Shown: positions 8,127-16,459, counted from the stretch's first letter. The stretch is 40,948 nt of DNA from Paenibacillus peoriae KCTC 3763 (GCF_000236805.1 NZ_AGFX01000002.1:1-40948); one strand, 5' to 3'. Program-made: numbers and translations. Notes: generated by a model from the sequence alone, not told the origin.

Positions 8127-8161
8127 CATGAGGCTGGGAAAAGGAGGTGTAGGCGACTGGT

Positions 8162-8968
8162 ATGAGGAGACGCGAATCAGCACTAAGGCGACATGGAAAA
8201 CGAGCTGTACATTGCAAAATCATCAGTCGAAAAAAACGTAAAACAAGTTATCCACTCAAAGGTAGACAAAAAAGAGGACTCCATGTCCAAAGGTATCCAA
8301 AGCTAAACATACAACGAAGGTATTGCAATACTCATGGAGGGCGTCGGAAGAAAAGGAACTTGGTAGATAAGCGAGGCATTCCCGGTTTGCCAGGACAGCA
8401 ATGTCAAGCGGGGCAGACAGGTGCATTGGGTATTCCAGGTTTAGCAGGATTACAGGGCATACCGGGCCCACCGGGAGCACCGGGAGTTCAAGGAATACCG
8501 GGTCCAGCAGGGTTACAGGGAGCACAGGGACTGCCGGGTCCGGCTGGTGTGCCAGGTGTACCGGGTCCAACAGGCTTACAAGGTCCTGCCGGAGCACGAG
8601 GCATCGCTGGTCCAACAGGACCACAAGGTATAGCAGGCCCTCCCGGCCCGGCACCTGACATTTCAAATATTGAAATTATACCCACTGCGGAACGGTATTT
8701 TTATTTTGCTCCTGATACGATTGAATCTTCGGTCACGATTATGGCGGACCAATTTTCTGTAGATGGGGTACAAGAGGCTTTTCAGCGGTTTCATGTCGGA
8801 AGCAACAGCTATGCCAATTTGTATATTAACGGCATGATCCAAGAAAGCACATTGTACAGCCTGACCCCTGTATCGCTGACGATTCACCTCAATGAAGGGG
8901 AGACAATTTCCTCCGGAACACCTATTATTGTGGAAATTGTTCAATTTAGTGTGCGGTCCAGTGCGTGA
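8162..8968 (+). CDS. Collagen-like protein with C-terminal DUF4183 domain
   Basis: Three parts are visible in 268 residues. Residues 1-70 are extremely basic (repeated RR, KK, KR). Residues 71-162 are Gly-X-Y collagen triplets rich in GIPGPP, GLQG and GPTG, about 30 in a row. Residues 163-268 are a DUF4183 domain containing [14 protein letters not shown] and [12 protein letters not shown]. This stalk-plus-knob layout recalls BclA-type exosporium filaments, where GXY repeats form a trimeric stalk. Start ATG 8162 lies 12 nt from AGGAGGTG. The basic N-terminus may be out of the ancestral frame: another frame (8193-8306) reads as more ordinary protein ([15 protein letters not shown]...), so one or more indels near the 5' end are possible. 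No signal peptide is seen, consistent with mother-cell expression. Confidence 0.8.
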   Translation: MRRRESALRRHGKRAVHCKIISRKKRKTSYPLKGRQKRGLHVQRYPKLNIQRRYCNTHGGRRKKRNLVDKRGIPGLPGQQCQAGQTGALGIPGLAGLQGIPGPPGAPGVQGIPGPAGLQGAQGLPGPAGVPGVPGPTGLQGPAGARGIAGPTGPQGIAGPPGPAPDISNIEIIPTAERYFYFAPDTIESSVTIMADQFSVDGVQEAFQRFHVGSNSYANLYINGMIQESTLYSLTPVSLTIHLNEGETISSGTPIIVEIVQFSVRSSA

Positions 8969-9007
8969 CACCGTTACGATACAATACCGCATGTTATAAA
9001 GGTTATT

Positions 9008-9169
9008 TTAAAACCAAAAATGGTTATACGGCGCAGGTCCTTCAATGCGAACGCCAAGCTGTCGGCTGCCAGTCTCGGCCAGAATGGATTGCGCAGCCCG
9101 CCCAGCAGTCTCCTTGGAGGCAAACACAAGATTACGAAATTCCTCAATGGTCAGTGCATGGGCACCTGT
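9008..9169 (-). pseudogene. Gene remnant, last 53 codons of an unidentified minus-strand gene
   Basis: Between the collagen-like gene and the TetR gene, the minus strand reads 53 coding-like codons (HALTIEEFRNLVFASKETAG..., ...LGVRIEGPAPYNHFWF) ending at TAA 9008-9010. An in-frame TAA at 9170-9172 precedes it and there is no ATG; the only internal candidates lack an RBS. It looks like the C-terminus of a deleted gene. The end faintly recalls the terminal GPWPPYNF of gas-vesicle GvpF/L proteins, but I would not assign it. Confidence 0.4.
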
Positions 9170-9180
9170 TTACATATGGC

Positions 9181-9209
9181 TTGCAATTTGGTTAGTTATC
9201 ACTTACTAT
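9181..9209 (+). promoter_or_regulatory. SigA-type promoter of the TetR gene
   Basis: TTGCAA (9181-9186) and TACTAT (9204-9209) are separated by 17 bases. Transcription would begin at about 9215-9217, on or next to the ATG at 9216, implying a leaderless mRNA. Confidence 0.6.
9191..9206. promoter_or_regulatory. TetR-type operator, copy 1 (autoregulation)
   Basis: GTTAGTTATCACTTAC lies between and over the -35/-10 elements of the tetR promoter and shares half-sites with the operator at 9823 (GTTAGT, 4-base centre, then [AT]CT[AT]AC). Confidence 0.6.
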
Positions 9210-9215
9210 ATGCTT

Positions 9216-9800
9216 ATGAACAAGAAAACACATGTAGATAGCAAGAAGAAGGATATATTGCAGGCGGCGATGCGCTTATTTGCAACCAAGGGGATTGACG
9301 GAATTTCCGTCAAACAAATTGGAGAGGCTGCCGGTGTGACGGATGCCGCGATATACAAGCATTTTAAGAGTAAAGATGCAATGGCAATGGAAGTATTCGG
9401 GCAGTATTGCAGCAGTTACACTACATTAATTGACTTTTATCGCAAGCAGAATGGGAGCTTTGTCACTCGTTTCCATCAATTGGTAGATGAAGTGCTGGGA
9501 ATGCATGATGAAGATCAGTATGGCCTGCTTTTGCTGTCGCAGCATCATGAGCTGTACATTGAGGCAAGCCAGAGTCAGAATGTACGTCAGCCGCTGGAGG
9601 CGTTAACGGAATTCATCGAGCAGGGGATTGGGAGGGGAGAATTGCCCAAGCAGGATCCCCGGCTATCCGGTGTGCTGATCATTGGAGCTATTACACGCTT
9701 ATCCGTGTCCAGCCTGGAAGGTGAGCTTCCGCAGGAACTCACTCTATTTGCAGCCGAGGTGAAGCAGCGTTTAACCGCTTTATTAAGTAAAGGTCAATAG
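9216..9800 (+). CDS. TetR-family transcriptional regulator
   Basis: 194 residues from ATG 9216. The N-terminal helix-turn-helix is clear: DILQAAMRLFATKG, ISVKQIGEAAGVTDAAIYKHF, SKDAM (about residues 10-58). The remainder is the variable helical ligand-binding domain, including the C-terminal segment LIIGAITRLS. The frame is open upstream, but that part has no coding character and overlaps a minus-strand gene remnant. ATG 9210 abuts the -10 box and cannot be in the transcript, so 9216 is chosen; it has no Shine-Dalgarno and is probably leaderless. The downstream oxidoreductase gene carries a matching operator, so it is the likely target, with release by an electrophile or quinone-like ligand inferred from the target's function. 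Confidence 0.9.
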   Translation: MNKKTHVDSKKKDILQAAMRLFATKGIDGISVKQIGEAAGVTDAAIYKHFKSKDAMAMEVFGQYCSSYTTLIDFYRKQNGSFVTRFHQLVDEVLGMHDEDQYGLLLLSQHHELYIEASQSQNVRQPLEALTEFIEQGIGRGELPKQDPRLSGVLIIGAITRLSVSSLEGELPQELTLFAAEVKQRLTALLSKGQ

Positions 9801-9822
9801 GCCTTTTCTTTTTAAATAAAAG

Positions 9823-9838
9823 GTTAGTGCTTTCTAAC
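9823..9838. promoter_or_regulatory. TetR-type operator, copy 2 (oxidoreductase promoter)
   Basis: GTTAGTGCTTTCTAAC has perfect GTTAG/CTAAC arms around 6 bases and lies 34 bases upstream of the oxidoreductase start. It resembles the operator in the tetR promoter at 9191 in length and half-sites. Confidence 0.65.
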
Positions 9839-9872
9839 TAAAATCATAATATAAGGGTAGGAAGTGATTTGT

Positions 9873-10454
9873 ATGTCTAAAAAAATATTGGTTATTCAAG
9901 GAAATCCGGTCGTTGGCAGTTATGGAGAAGCGCTCGCTCAATCCTATGTAAAAGGAGCTGAGGCTGCGGGAGCTGAGGTGCGGTTGCTGCAGCTGTCCGC
10001 GTTGGATTTTAATCCGAATCTATCAGGTGGATATCGTGATAAATTGCCGCTGGAGCCTGACCTGATTCAAGCTCAGGAATGGATTAAATGGGCAGAGCAT
10101 CTTGTTTTCATTTTTCCGATCTGGTGGGGCAGCCTGCCTGCCTTAATGAAGGGTTTCATTGACCGTGTTTTTATGCCGGGCTTTGCGTTTAAATATCAAA
10201 AAGGCAAACCCCTGCCTGATCAGCTCTTAAAAGGCAGAACGGCCCATCTCATATCAACGATGGATGGACCGCACTGGTATTACCGATTTTTTCAGGGACA
10301 GCCAGGGCATCGCATGCTGAAGGATTCCACGCTCCGTCTATGCGGTGTCAAGACCGTGCGTTCTACCGCTATTGATCTCATGAATAAGAAGACGGATCAA
10401 CAGCGCAATGATTGGATGAGCAAGGTGGAGCAGTTGGGGCGAAGCATGAGCTGA
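9873..10454 (+). CDS. NAD(P)H-dependent quinone oxidoreductase, flavodoxin-like fold
   Basis: 193 residues of the Flavodoxin_2 (MdaB/YwrO/KefF) family: N-terminal beta strand KKILVIQGNP with the FMN/FAD phosphate loop, the W-W motif FIFPIWWGSLPALMKGFIDRV (about 78-98), and FAFKY following it. Such enzymes reduce quinones or nitro compounds by two electrons with NAD(P)H and protect against electrophiles. The frame also opens at a GTG 9864, but TAGGAAGTG (9859-9866) is 6 nt from ATG 9873, which is preferred (MSKKILV). It follows the TetR gene by 72 bases with an operator between. A diverged copy of its last 15 codons is found at 20620-20667. Confidence 0.92.
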   Translation: MSKKILVIQGNPVVGSYGEALAQSYVKGAEAAGAEVRLLQLSALDFNPNLSGGYRDKLPLEPDLIQAQEWIKWAEHLVFIFPIWWGSLPALMKGFIDRVFMPGFAFKYQKGKPLPDQLLKGRTAHLISTMDGPHWYYRFFQGQPGHRMLKDSTLRLCGVKTVRSTAIDLMNKKTDQQRNDWMSKVEQLGRSMS

Positions 10455-10472
10455 ATTTAATGGAGGGCAAAA

Positions 10473-11153
10473 ATGAAACCAGTCATACATCACAAATGGA
10501 ATTTGAGCGAAATGGAAGCAATTAAATTACAAAAGGAATTATCTTTAAAAGTTACAAAGGAAGACCAATTTCCTGAAATTAATTATGTTGCCGGGATCGA
10601 CGTGGCCTACAGTGAACAAAGTGATCTATTAATTGCTGCAATCGTCATTTTAGAAGCAAACTCATTAAACATCGTGGAATCAGTGGTCGTTGAAGATTCT
10701 GTCCAATTTCCTTATATCCCTGGATTGTTTTCATTCAGAGAGCTACCGCCTATAGTTAAAGCATTGGAGCAAATAAAGACCTCTCCTCAGCTAATTGTCT
10801 GCGATGGCCAAGGAATTGCTCATCCTAGACGGTTTGGATTAGCCAGTCATTTAGGGGTTATCTTTGATGCTCCTACAATTGGATGTGGTAAAACGAGGCT
10901 GTGGGGTGATTATAAAGAACCCTCTCAAGAAAGAGGCGCATGTTCGTTATTGGTTGATGATGAGGAAATTATCGGAAGTGTATTAAGAACTCAGGAAAGC
11001 GTTAAGCCTCTTTTCGTATCCGTAGGTCATCGTATTTCATTAGAAACCGCCTGCAATTGGATATTAAAGCTTGCTCCACATTATCGCTTGCCTGAGACAA
11101 CTCGACAAGCTGACCAGCTTGTGAGAAAGGTTTTATCCAAGACCTATGAATAG
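10473..11153 (+). CDS. nfi: Endonuclease V (deoxyinosine 3' endonuclease)
   Basis: 226 residues, the usual length. It nicks DNA one nucleotide 3' of deoxyinosine and starts repair of deaminated adenine. The family motifs are complete: AGIDVAY with metal-binding Asp43, the YIPGLFSFRELPP wedge segment with Glu90, CDGQGIAHPRRFGLASHLGV with Asp111, and the later GCGKTRLWG and SVGHRISLETA segments. Start ATG 10473 has TGGAGG 8 nt upstream. It is 18 bases after the oxidoreductase gene and may be cotranscribed, though the functions are unrelated. A strong terminator follows. Slightly more AT-rich codon use than the gene before it is noticeable. Confidence 0.96.
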   Translation: MKPVIHHKWNLSEMEAIKLQKELSLKVTKEDQFPEINYVAGIDVAYSEQSDLLIAAIVILEANSLNIVESVVVEDSVQFPYIPGLFSFRELPPIVKALEQIKTSPQLIVCDGQGIAHPRRFGLASHLGVIFDAPTIGCGKTRLWGDYKEPSQERGACSLLVDDEEIIGSVLRTQESVKPLFVSVGHRISLETACNWILKLAPHYRLPETTRQADQLVRKVLSKTYE

Positions 11154-11170
11154 CCTTACGTTTAGGAAAA

Positions 11171-11210
11171 ACGACCACAATAGAGCGACTCGCTCGCATT
11201 GTGGTCGTTT
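11171..11210 (+). terminator. Strong terminator after nfi
   Basis: Perfect 11-bp arms ACGACCACAAT and ATTGTGGTCGT with an inner GAGCGA/TCGCTC extension, ending in TTT. Confidence 0.85.
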
Positions 11211-11320
11211 ATACAGATTATGCATCGAAGAATCAGGTAACGTACACTTTATATTACTTTACAGGCACACCTTGATTAAGAAATAGCTCATGTTTTGCAA
11301 TCCATATTATACAATCCATG

Positions 11321-11650
11321 TTATGTAAATATCGTTGCAACTGTTAAAATAAATCCTAATACTAGACCGACAGGGCCCCAATAATGCATCGGGATAAAAA
11401 ACAGACTGTGCTCGGTTCCCATTCGGTAGTGTTCCCCCGTTTCCATATCTACTAGCACTTTGCCTGATTTGGCGTTGAGCGCTTTCCCCAGATGCCAGAT
11501 AATAACTCCCGATACAATGAACACAAAAGCCAGTGGCAGCCGGGAATCTATTGATTTAAGCCCTAGAGAGGATAATATAGCACTGACAACAATGAATATA
11601 ACCGCTGGAATAACGATATTCAAAATACCAAAACCCTTCCAAATAATCAC
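11321..11650 (-). CDS. Small integral membrane protein, unknown
   Basis: 109 residues with three predicted membrane segments (about 9-29, 37-53 and 88-107) and a polar stretch KSGKVLVDMETGEHYRMG between the second and third that may lie in the cytoplasm. It starts at GTG with AAGGAAG 7 nt upstream on the minus strand; an overlapping ATG 2 nt upstream is out of frame. It faces nfi convergently. No family was recognised and neighbours do not hint at a role. Confidence 0.75.
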   Translation of the reverse strand: MIIWKGFGILNIVIPAVIFIVVSAILSSLGLKSIDSRLPLAFVFIVSGVIIWHLGKALNAKSGKVLVDMETGEHYRMGTEHSLFFIPMHYWGPVGLVLGFILTVATIFT

Positions 11651-11827
11651 ATGAAAACTTCCTTTCTAGTTATGTTTACGTTCATGGTGAGCCCCTTCTT
11701 CGAAGATTGGAGTATATATTGTTATTACTAAATCCAACATATGTATTTATCGGTTAAAAGAGAGATTTAGTTTACAGAATGACCCATTCGTTGTGGGTAT
11801 TTTCAATGTATAAAGCTGGGCTGCCAC

Positions 11828-11899
11828 AAAAAAAGCCGCTTCTCCACATCTTCTAGGCCCAGCATGATCTGAGCTAGAAGGAGGAAAAGCGGTTTTTTT
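11828..11899 (-). terminator. Terminator of the GH5 cellulase gene
   Basis: Long hairpin read on the minus strand: AAAAAACCGCTTTTCCTCC, inner CTTCTAG/CTAGAAG arms, and a closing GAAGCGGCTTTTTTT. It begins 42 bases after the cellulase stop; A/T runs on both sides allow bidirectional use. Confidence 0.8.
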
Positions 11900-11941
11900 A
11901 GCTAGCAAAAAAAGCATAGCCAGCCTATAGAGACGACAGGT

Positions 11942-13135
11942 CTATTCAGCTGTTGCTTTCGCTTGTCCCGTCACGAACGTTACGGGCTTCATAATGCGGC
12001 TCAGCATATCCTGCTTCGGACGATTCCAGGTAACCCAGTCGTCCAGCAGCAGTCCACCCGTGTCACCGCTATTTGGATTCAGGTCCCAGTACGTAAAGTA
12101 CAAGTTGTTGGCACCAATATAGTCTACGAGTGCATTTTGCCATTTACCCTCAGGAGAAGACAAATCAACATTACGGCCGCCGAATTCACCAACCAGCACC
12201 GGAGCTATGTTTTGCTTGCTGATGTAGCCCCAGTTTTGATCCCAGACGGCTGGCAGGTTGGACGGGAAGCTCGACTCGTTGAACCATGGCTGCCAAGACA
12301 CGCCAGGGCCGTAATCATGCGGAGAATATACGACACGGTTCGGTACGTCCAGCACGACAGGGTACTTGGCTACACCAGTCAGGTTGCCGCCCCACCAGTA
12401 TTGGCTATTGTTGCCTTGGACATTGTGGTCCACACCTTCTACGAGAATCAACCAATTTGGATTTACGGACAGAACCGCATTCCCTGCGCGCTGCGCCGCA
12501 AGACGCCAGTCTGTGGAGAGGTTGCCTGTGCCCCAGCTTGCCTGACCGTGTGGTTCGTTGTGCAAATCCGCACCGATGACGGTAGGGTTGTCTTTATAAC
12601 GTTCGGCCAGCATTTTCCAGTCGCTGATCCAACGGGATTCAGGGTACTTGGATGTGTACCACAGCTCGGACTGCCCGCCGGAGTCGGCACGGTGGCGGTC
12701 AAGGATAACCTGAATACCGCGTTGTCCGGCTTTTTCGATCAGCTTGTCCATAATTTGAATCGGAGTCAATCCAACCAGATCAGGATTTTTGTAATAATCA
12801 ATACTGTCTGGACGGGAAGTGGAATCGAACAACTGATTACTGTATGGCAGACGGATCAGATTGTAGCCTTCTTTTTTCACCTGGTCCAGCACGTCGTCCA
12901 TCGAACGGCTCCACAATCCATGCAGAGTGTAATTCGGAGTTTCCAGACCAAACCAGTTCAAACCATTAAATACTGCCTCCTTCCCGGACTCGTCCACAAT
13001 TTTGTTTCCTTGGGTGTGATAATATCCTTTCACACTGGCTGCATCTGCCGAAGCAGGAGTGTAGCCATACAAGGTGAAGCCCATTACGAGAGAGGCCATA
13101 ACGAGAAATGGCTTCTTCATGCTTTTTCTTTTCAT
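11942..13135 (-). CDS. Secreted endo-beta-1,4-glucanase, glycoside hydrolase family 5
   Basis: 397 residues with a signal peptide (about 1-33, MKRKSMKKP, hydrophobic core, ADA). The catalytic domain has GLNWFGLETPNYTLHGLW near the start, IRLPYS (94-99), the acid/base Glu194 in LHNEPHG and the nucleophile Glu317 in VLVGEFGG, plus HDYGPGVSWQPW and the aromatic YFTYWDLNPNSGDTGG. The GLNWFGLET pattern is like the E1 cellulase type of GH5 rather than the Bacillus Cel5A type. It hydrolyses internal bonds of cellulose or related glucans outside the cell. No binding module is attached. The AAAGGAGG site on the minus strand fixes the start. It is monocistronic; no cre match was found in the 280-base upstream gap, which has a TTCATA triplet repeated three times every 9 bases (13217-13243). 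Confidence 0.95.
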   Translation of the reverse strand: MKRKSMKKPFLVMASLVMGFTLYGYTPASADAASVKGYYHTQGNKIVDESGKEAVFNGLNWFGLETPNYTLHGLWSRSMDDVLDQVKKEGYNLIRLPYSNQLFDSTSRPDSIDYYKNPDLVGLTPIQIMDKLIEKAGQRGIQVILDRHRADSGGQSELWYTSKYPESRWISDWKMLAERYKDNPTVIGADLHNEPHGQASWGTGNLSTDWRLAAQRAGNAVLSVNPNWLILVEGVDHNVQGNNSQYWWGGNLTGVAKYPVVLDVPNRVVYSPHDYGPGVSWQPWFNESSFPSNLPAVWDQNWGYISKQNIAPVLVGEFGGRNVDLSSPEGKWQNALVDYIGANNLYFTYWDLNPNSGDTGGLLLDDWVTWNRPKQDMLSRIMKPVTFVTGQAKATAE

Positions 13136-13415
13136 GATTTTTGCTTCCTCCTTTATTAAAATATATTTACAATCTATTACAATTTCATTTTATGTTGAAA
13201 TCTTCCATTAAACAAGTTCATAAAATTCATAATATTCATATAAAAAGGACGGTTTATGGACCTTCTTCTAGCAATCTTAATTATGAAAATAACTTGTCCT
13301 ATTCATTATAGGCAAAGTCGTTGCCGTGTTCCTTCTTTCGGTCACTGTGTATATACTGTGTCATATGGTACGATGGTATCGGAATATTGTAGTGTGTACA
13401 TTTGGAGGGATCAAC

Positions 13416-14408
13416 ATGAGCAAGGCGAGGCTGTGTTTTATCGGGGCTGGTTTTCACGCTTCAACGAATATATATCCTGCTGTCATTGGGGCAGGTGCTG
13501 AAATCCAAGCGATTGCGACCAGAGATTTAGGCAGATCGAAGGCAGCGCTTCAGCGCTTTGGGAGCAGCGGGACCCCTTATGACAATCACAAGACCATGCT
13601 GGAGCAGGAAGACTGTGATGGAGTTGTCGTGATTGCACAAGCGGCAGATCACCCGTCGCTCGTACTGGACTGTATTAAGGCTGGAAAACATGTTTTTGTA
13701 GACAAGCCACTGGGCTGGAACGCTGAGGAAGCGGCTCAAATTGCAGATGCGGCCGAAGCGGCAGGCGTCGTGCTGATGGTTGGCTTCATGAAGCGCTACG
13801 CACCTGTATACATAAAATTGAAAGAACTGATTGAGGGAGGCTCGCTTGGGGCCGCACACTCATTTCAGGCGAAATTTCTCGTGGACAGCACCCTGTTTTG
13901 CAAAACCGGCGAAGATTTTATAAAGCTGGCGGGGGTTCATATGGTCGATCTGATCCGTTATTTGTTCGGGGAAGTGGCTCAGGTTACCGGATTTGCGAAC
14001 GATAACGGCGAGTTTATTTCCCATACGATTTCGTTAAAATTTGAAAATGGTGTGGTGGGCAGCGTATACTTCGCAGGTATGACGGCATGGACGCGCGAGA
14101 GCGAAGGTATCACTGTAACCTTTGATCACGGCTTTGCGAACGCGGATGAGGTGAACACATTGATCATTCACAAGTCGGAGAGTCACGCAGAGCTCCCCTG
14201 GAAAACCCTTGCGGAAACGGACACGGTGCTGACATCTTCAGCCTCGGCGATGTCGGGCGGCTACCGTGATTTGTATTTGCGCGGTTTTGTTGGTGAAATC
14301 GCACATTTCATGAGCTGCTGCCGAGAAGGACAGGCACCTTATTCAAGTGGACGGGATAATGTGAAGACTATGGAGCTGTGCGACCGCATTTTGGCTGTGC
14401 TTCAATAG
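13416..14408 (+). CDS. Gfo/Idh/MocA-family oxidoreductase
   Basis: 330 residues. The N-terminal Rossmann domain shows CFIGAGFHAS (variant of GxGxxG), then TRDLGRSKAALQRFG, VVVIAQAADHPSLVLDCIKAGKHVFVDKPL with the conserved EKP-like DKP, and MVGFMKRYAPVY. The C-terminal alpha/beta domain includes KLAGVHMVDLIRYLFGE with the H-x-x-D pattern for catalysis. The family oxidises or reduces sugars, inositols and related compounds with NAD(P); substrate cannot be read here. ATG 13416 with GGAGGG 6 nt upstream is the start. It stands alone, divergent from the cellulase and followed by a terminator, upstream of a sugar-uptake cluster, so a carbohydrate role is plausible. Confidence 0.9.
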   Translation: MSKARLCFIGAGFHASTNIYPAVIGAGAEIQAIATRDLGRSKAALQRFGSSGTPYDNHKTMLEQEDCDGVVVIAQAADHPSLVLDCIKAGKHVFVDKPLGWNAEEAAQIADAAEAAGVVLMVGFMKRYAPVYIKLKELIEGGSLGAAHSFQAKFLVDSTLFCKTGEDFIKLAGVHMVDLIRYLFGEVAQVTGFANDNGEFISHTISLKFENGVVGSVYFAGMTAWTRESEGITVTFDHGFANADEVNTLIIHKSESHAELPWKTLAETDTVLTSSASAMSGGYRDLYLRGFVGEIAHFMSCCREGQAPYSSGRDNVKTMELCDRILAVLQ

Positions 14409-14500
14409 GATACAAATTAAATATGCAAGCTTTGGAGCCTGAATTGTACCTTAGTTTGGTTTGGGCGCTTTGAAAGAAGCTTCGGTATAACTAGCGAGTA

Positions 14501-14534
14501 GATGGCTCCTGCATTCTTTGGGAGTCATCTTTTT
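14501..14534 (+). terminator. Terminator after the Gfo/Idh/MocA gene
   Basis: GATGGCTCC and GGAGTCATC pair (one G-T) around an 11-base loop, followed by TTTTT. Confidence 0.75.
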
Positions 14535-14641
14535 CGTTTGCCCCAGATTTTTTTATTTCATATCCGTCTGGTCCGTCTTTATTCATCATCTCTGCTGTAA
14601 AATATGCTAACAGAGGAGAACGATGCGATAGAATAGAAAAA

Positions 14642-14656
14642 TAGAAAGCGTTATCA
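14642..14656. promoter_or_regulatory. cre-like site upstream of the kinase gene
   Basis: TAGAAAGCGTTATCA matches WTGNAANCGNWNNCW except for A at the second base. It is 41 bases upstream of the start codon, in a position where CcpA binding would repress. Confidence 0.5.
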
Positions 14657-14696
14657 TTATCAACTTTTCTGCGATGGTCCAGGGGGGAGAATGCAT

Positions 14697-16457
14697 ATGC
14701 GCTCAAGTTTCCAACCATTAAACACGTTACGTAATCAGATTTTTATCGGATTTATACTGGTGATGCTCATCATGATGAGTGTGGCGGGGGCGTTCATTTA
14801 CCTCAATGTCTCTCACCTGTTGAAAAACAGTGCCGAGCGGCATATTGGCCAGACGGCGGTACAAGCAAGCGGGAGGCTGGATGCATTAATCGGCCAGATG
14901 GACAGCCTGACGGAGCAGGTGGCAAATCATCCGTCTGTTCAGCATATTTTGCTGGAAGAGCGCAGCGGAGGGAAAGTGTCATTTCGGCAGCGCCAGTCCC
15001 TGCTGCAAGTGATGCATAGCTATCAGGCATATATGCCGAGTGTCGGCTCGCTGGAGCTGTATACCGCCGAAGGGGAGATGTTGTTTCCGATTAGGGAGGG
15101 CAGGCTGGAGGATCGTATCGGAAAGGCGGGTATCCGGGAAGCGAATGAGATGAAAGGAAGATTAGTCTGGATCGGCATTGATCCCGAGGACCCTCAGTCG
15201 CTGCTGGCGATTCGGCAGGTGAGCCTGGTGGACCGCTGGTTTTCACGTGGAGGATATCTGATTACCCGCATGGAGCGAAGCTATTTCGGGCTGAATGATG
15301 CATCGGCGGTCAAGGAAGAAGCGGGTGAAACGATGCTGCTTGTAGATCGTCAGGGCCAGCTGCTGTCAGGTGAACCTGTGAACCAGACGGATTTGTCAGC
15401 TGTACTGCACAGCAAGACGCAGACGGTTCATATCGGAGAGCGGGAATATGTGAAGGCAGTGCAGCAATCGGAGCGGACCGGCTGGTCGCTGCTGATCCTG
15501 ATTCCGGTTAGCGTCGCCACCGACGGAATTACAGTTTTAAGGACGACACTGATCATCTCTGCGTCTCTTGGTGCGGTGTTATTCCTGCTTATGTCCTTTA
15601 TGCTGTCGACGTTGATTACCAAACCGATAGAACATTTGATTCAGGCGATGCGCCGTTCACGAGAAGGAGCATTGGCCCTGAATCCGGAACCCGCCGCAGC
15701 GGTCGAGCTGCGGGAACTGAATGCAGAGTACAACACGATGATTGTTGACATCAATGAATTGATCCGTGTCATTTGCGAGAAGGAGGTATTGCAAAGCCAA
15801 ACCGAGCTTAAAGCGCTGCAGGCACAGATCAACCCGCATTTTCTCTTTAATACGTTGGATGCTTTTAATTGGTCGCTACAGGAAAGGGGAGAAGATGAGC
15901 TGGCCGGGCTGATGGTGTCCATGTCACGGCTGTTTCGGTATGTTATCGAACCGGCTCACCATGACGCTTGGGTGACACTGGGGGAAGAAATGGCACAAGT
16001 CCGCCGTTATCTGGAACTGATGAAGATGCGTCTGGGTGAACGTCTGAGCTGGCAAATTCATATGCCTCAGGAGGCAGCACCAATTCCGCTTCCGAAGCTG
16101 CTCATTCAGCCCATTTTAGAGAATGCCATTTTGCATGGCGTCGAAAATCGCATTGGCAACGGGCACGTTGAAATCCGCGTCACTCCTTCGGCAAGACCGG
16201 GGTGGATACAGATCGCAGTCATAGATGACGGGCCTGGAATGACATTGGAGGAACTTGCAGCTGTGCGTGCAGTACTGACGGGAGGATCGGCCTGCCAGAG
16301 CAAAGGGACCGGTATGGGACTGGCGAATGTGCAGCGCAGGCTTGCTCTCTATTATAACAGTGCGCCTGATGCAACAGACGGCTTGCTGGTGCAGAGTGCG
16401 GTGCAGGAAGGAACGGTGGTCGCTTTTGAAATTCCTGATGAATACGGAGGGCGGTAG
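14697..16457 (+). CDS. YesM-type sensor histidine kinase
   Basis: 586 residues. TM1 at about 13-36, an extracellular sensor of roughly 240 residues, TM2 at about 283-305, HAMP, then a His_kinase domain with His381 in QINPHFLFN and an HATPase with QPILENAILHG, DDGPGM and GTGMGLANVQRRL. This is the kinase type paired with AraC-class regulators beside sugar ABC transporters. ATG 14691 is only 1-2 nt from GGGGGGAG; ATG 14697 has proper spacing and is preferred. The regulator starts 2 nt after the stop. It likely senses the substrate of the transporter at 17422-20611, directly or through the binding protein. Confidence 0.93.
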   Translation: MRSSFQPLNTLRNQIFIGFILVMLIMMSVAGAFIYLNVSHLLKNSAERHIGQTAVQASGRLDALIGQMDSLTEQVANHPSVQHILLEERSGGKVSFRQRQSLLQVMHSYQAYMPSVGSLELYTAEGEMLFPIREGRLEDRIGKAGIREANEMKGRLVWIGIDPEDPQSLLAIRQVSLVDRWFSRGGYLITRMERSYFGLNDASAVKEEAGETMLLVDRQGQLLSGEPVNQTDLSAVLHSKTQTVHIGEREYVKAVQQSERTGWSLLILIPVSVATDGITVLRTTLIISASLGAVLFLLMSFMLSTLITKPIEHLIQAMRRSREGALALNPEPAAAVELRELNAEYNTMIVDINELIRVICEKEVLQSQTELKALQAQINPHFLFNTLDAFNWSLQERGEDELAGLMVSMSRLFRYVIEPAHHDAWVTLGEEMAQVRRYLELMKMRLGERLSWQIHMPQEAAPIPLPKLLIQPILENAILHGVENRIGNGHVEIRVTPSARPGWIQIAVIDDGPGMTLEELAAVRAVLTGGSACQSKGTGMGLANVQRRLALYYNSAPDATDGLLVQSAVQEGTVVAFEIPDEYGGR

Positions 16458-16459
16458 GA

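Noticed and set aside
8401-8658. A second frame in the collagen region giving Ser/Arg/Thr-rich repeats
   Set aside because: Direct by-product of GXY codon repeats read out of frame.
9045-9215. Longer TetR protein starting at 9045
   Set aside because: The extra residues have no coding character, overlap a minus-strand remnant, and would place the start upstream of the promoter.
11963-13159. A 398-codon plus-strand open frame antisense to the cellulase
   Set aside because: It lies fully inside the well-supported GH5 gene, has no RBS and no recognisable domain; long antisense frames arise easily from the codon bias of GC-rich secreted enzymes.
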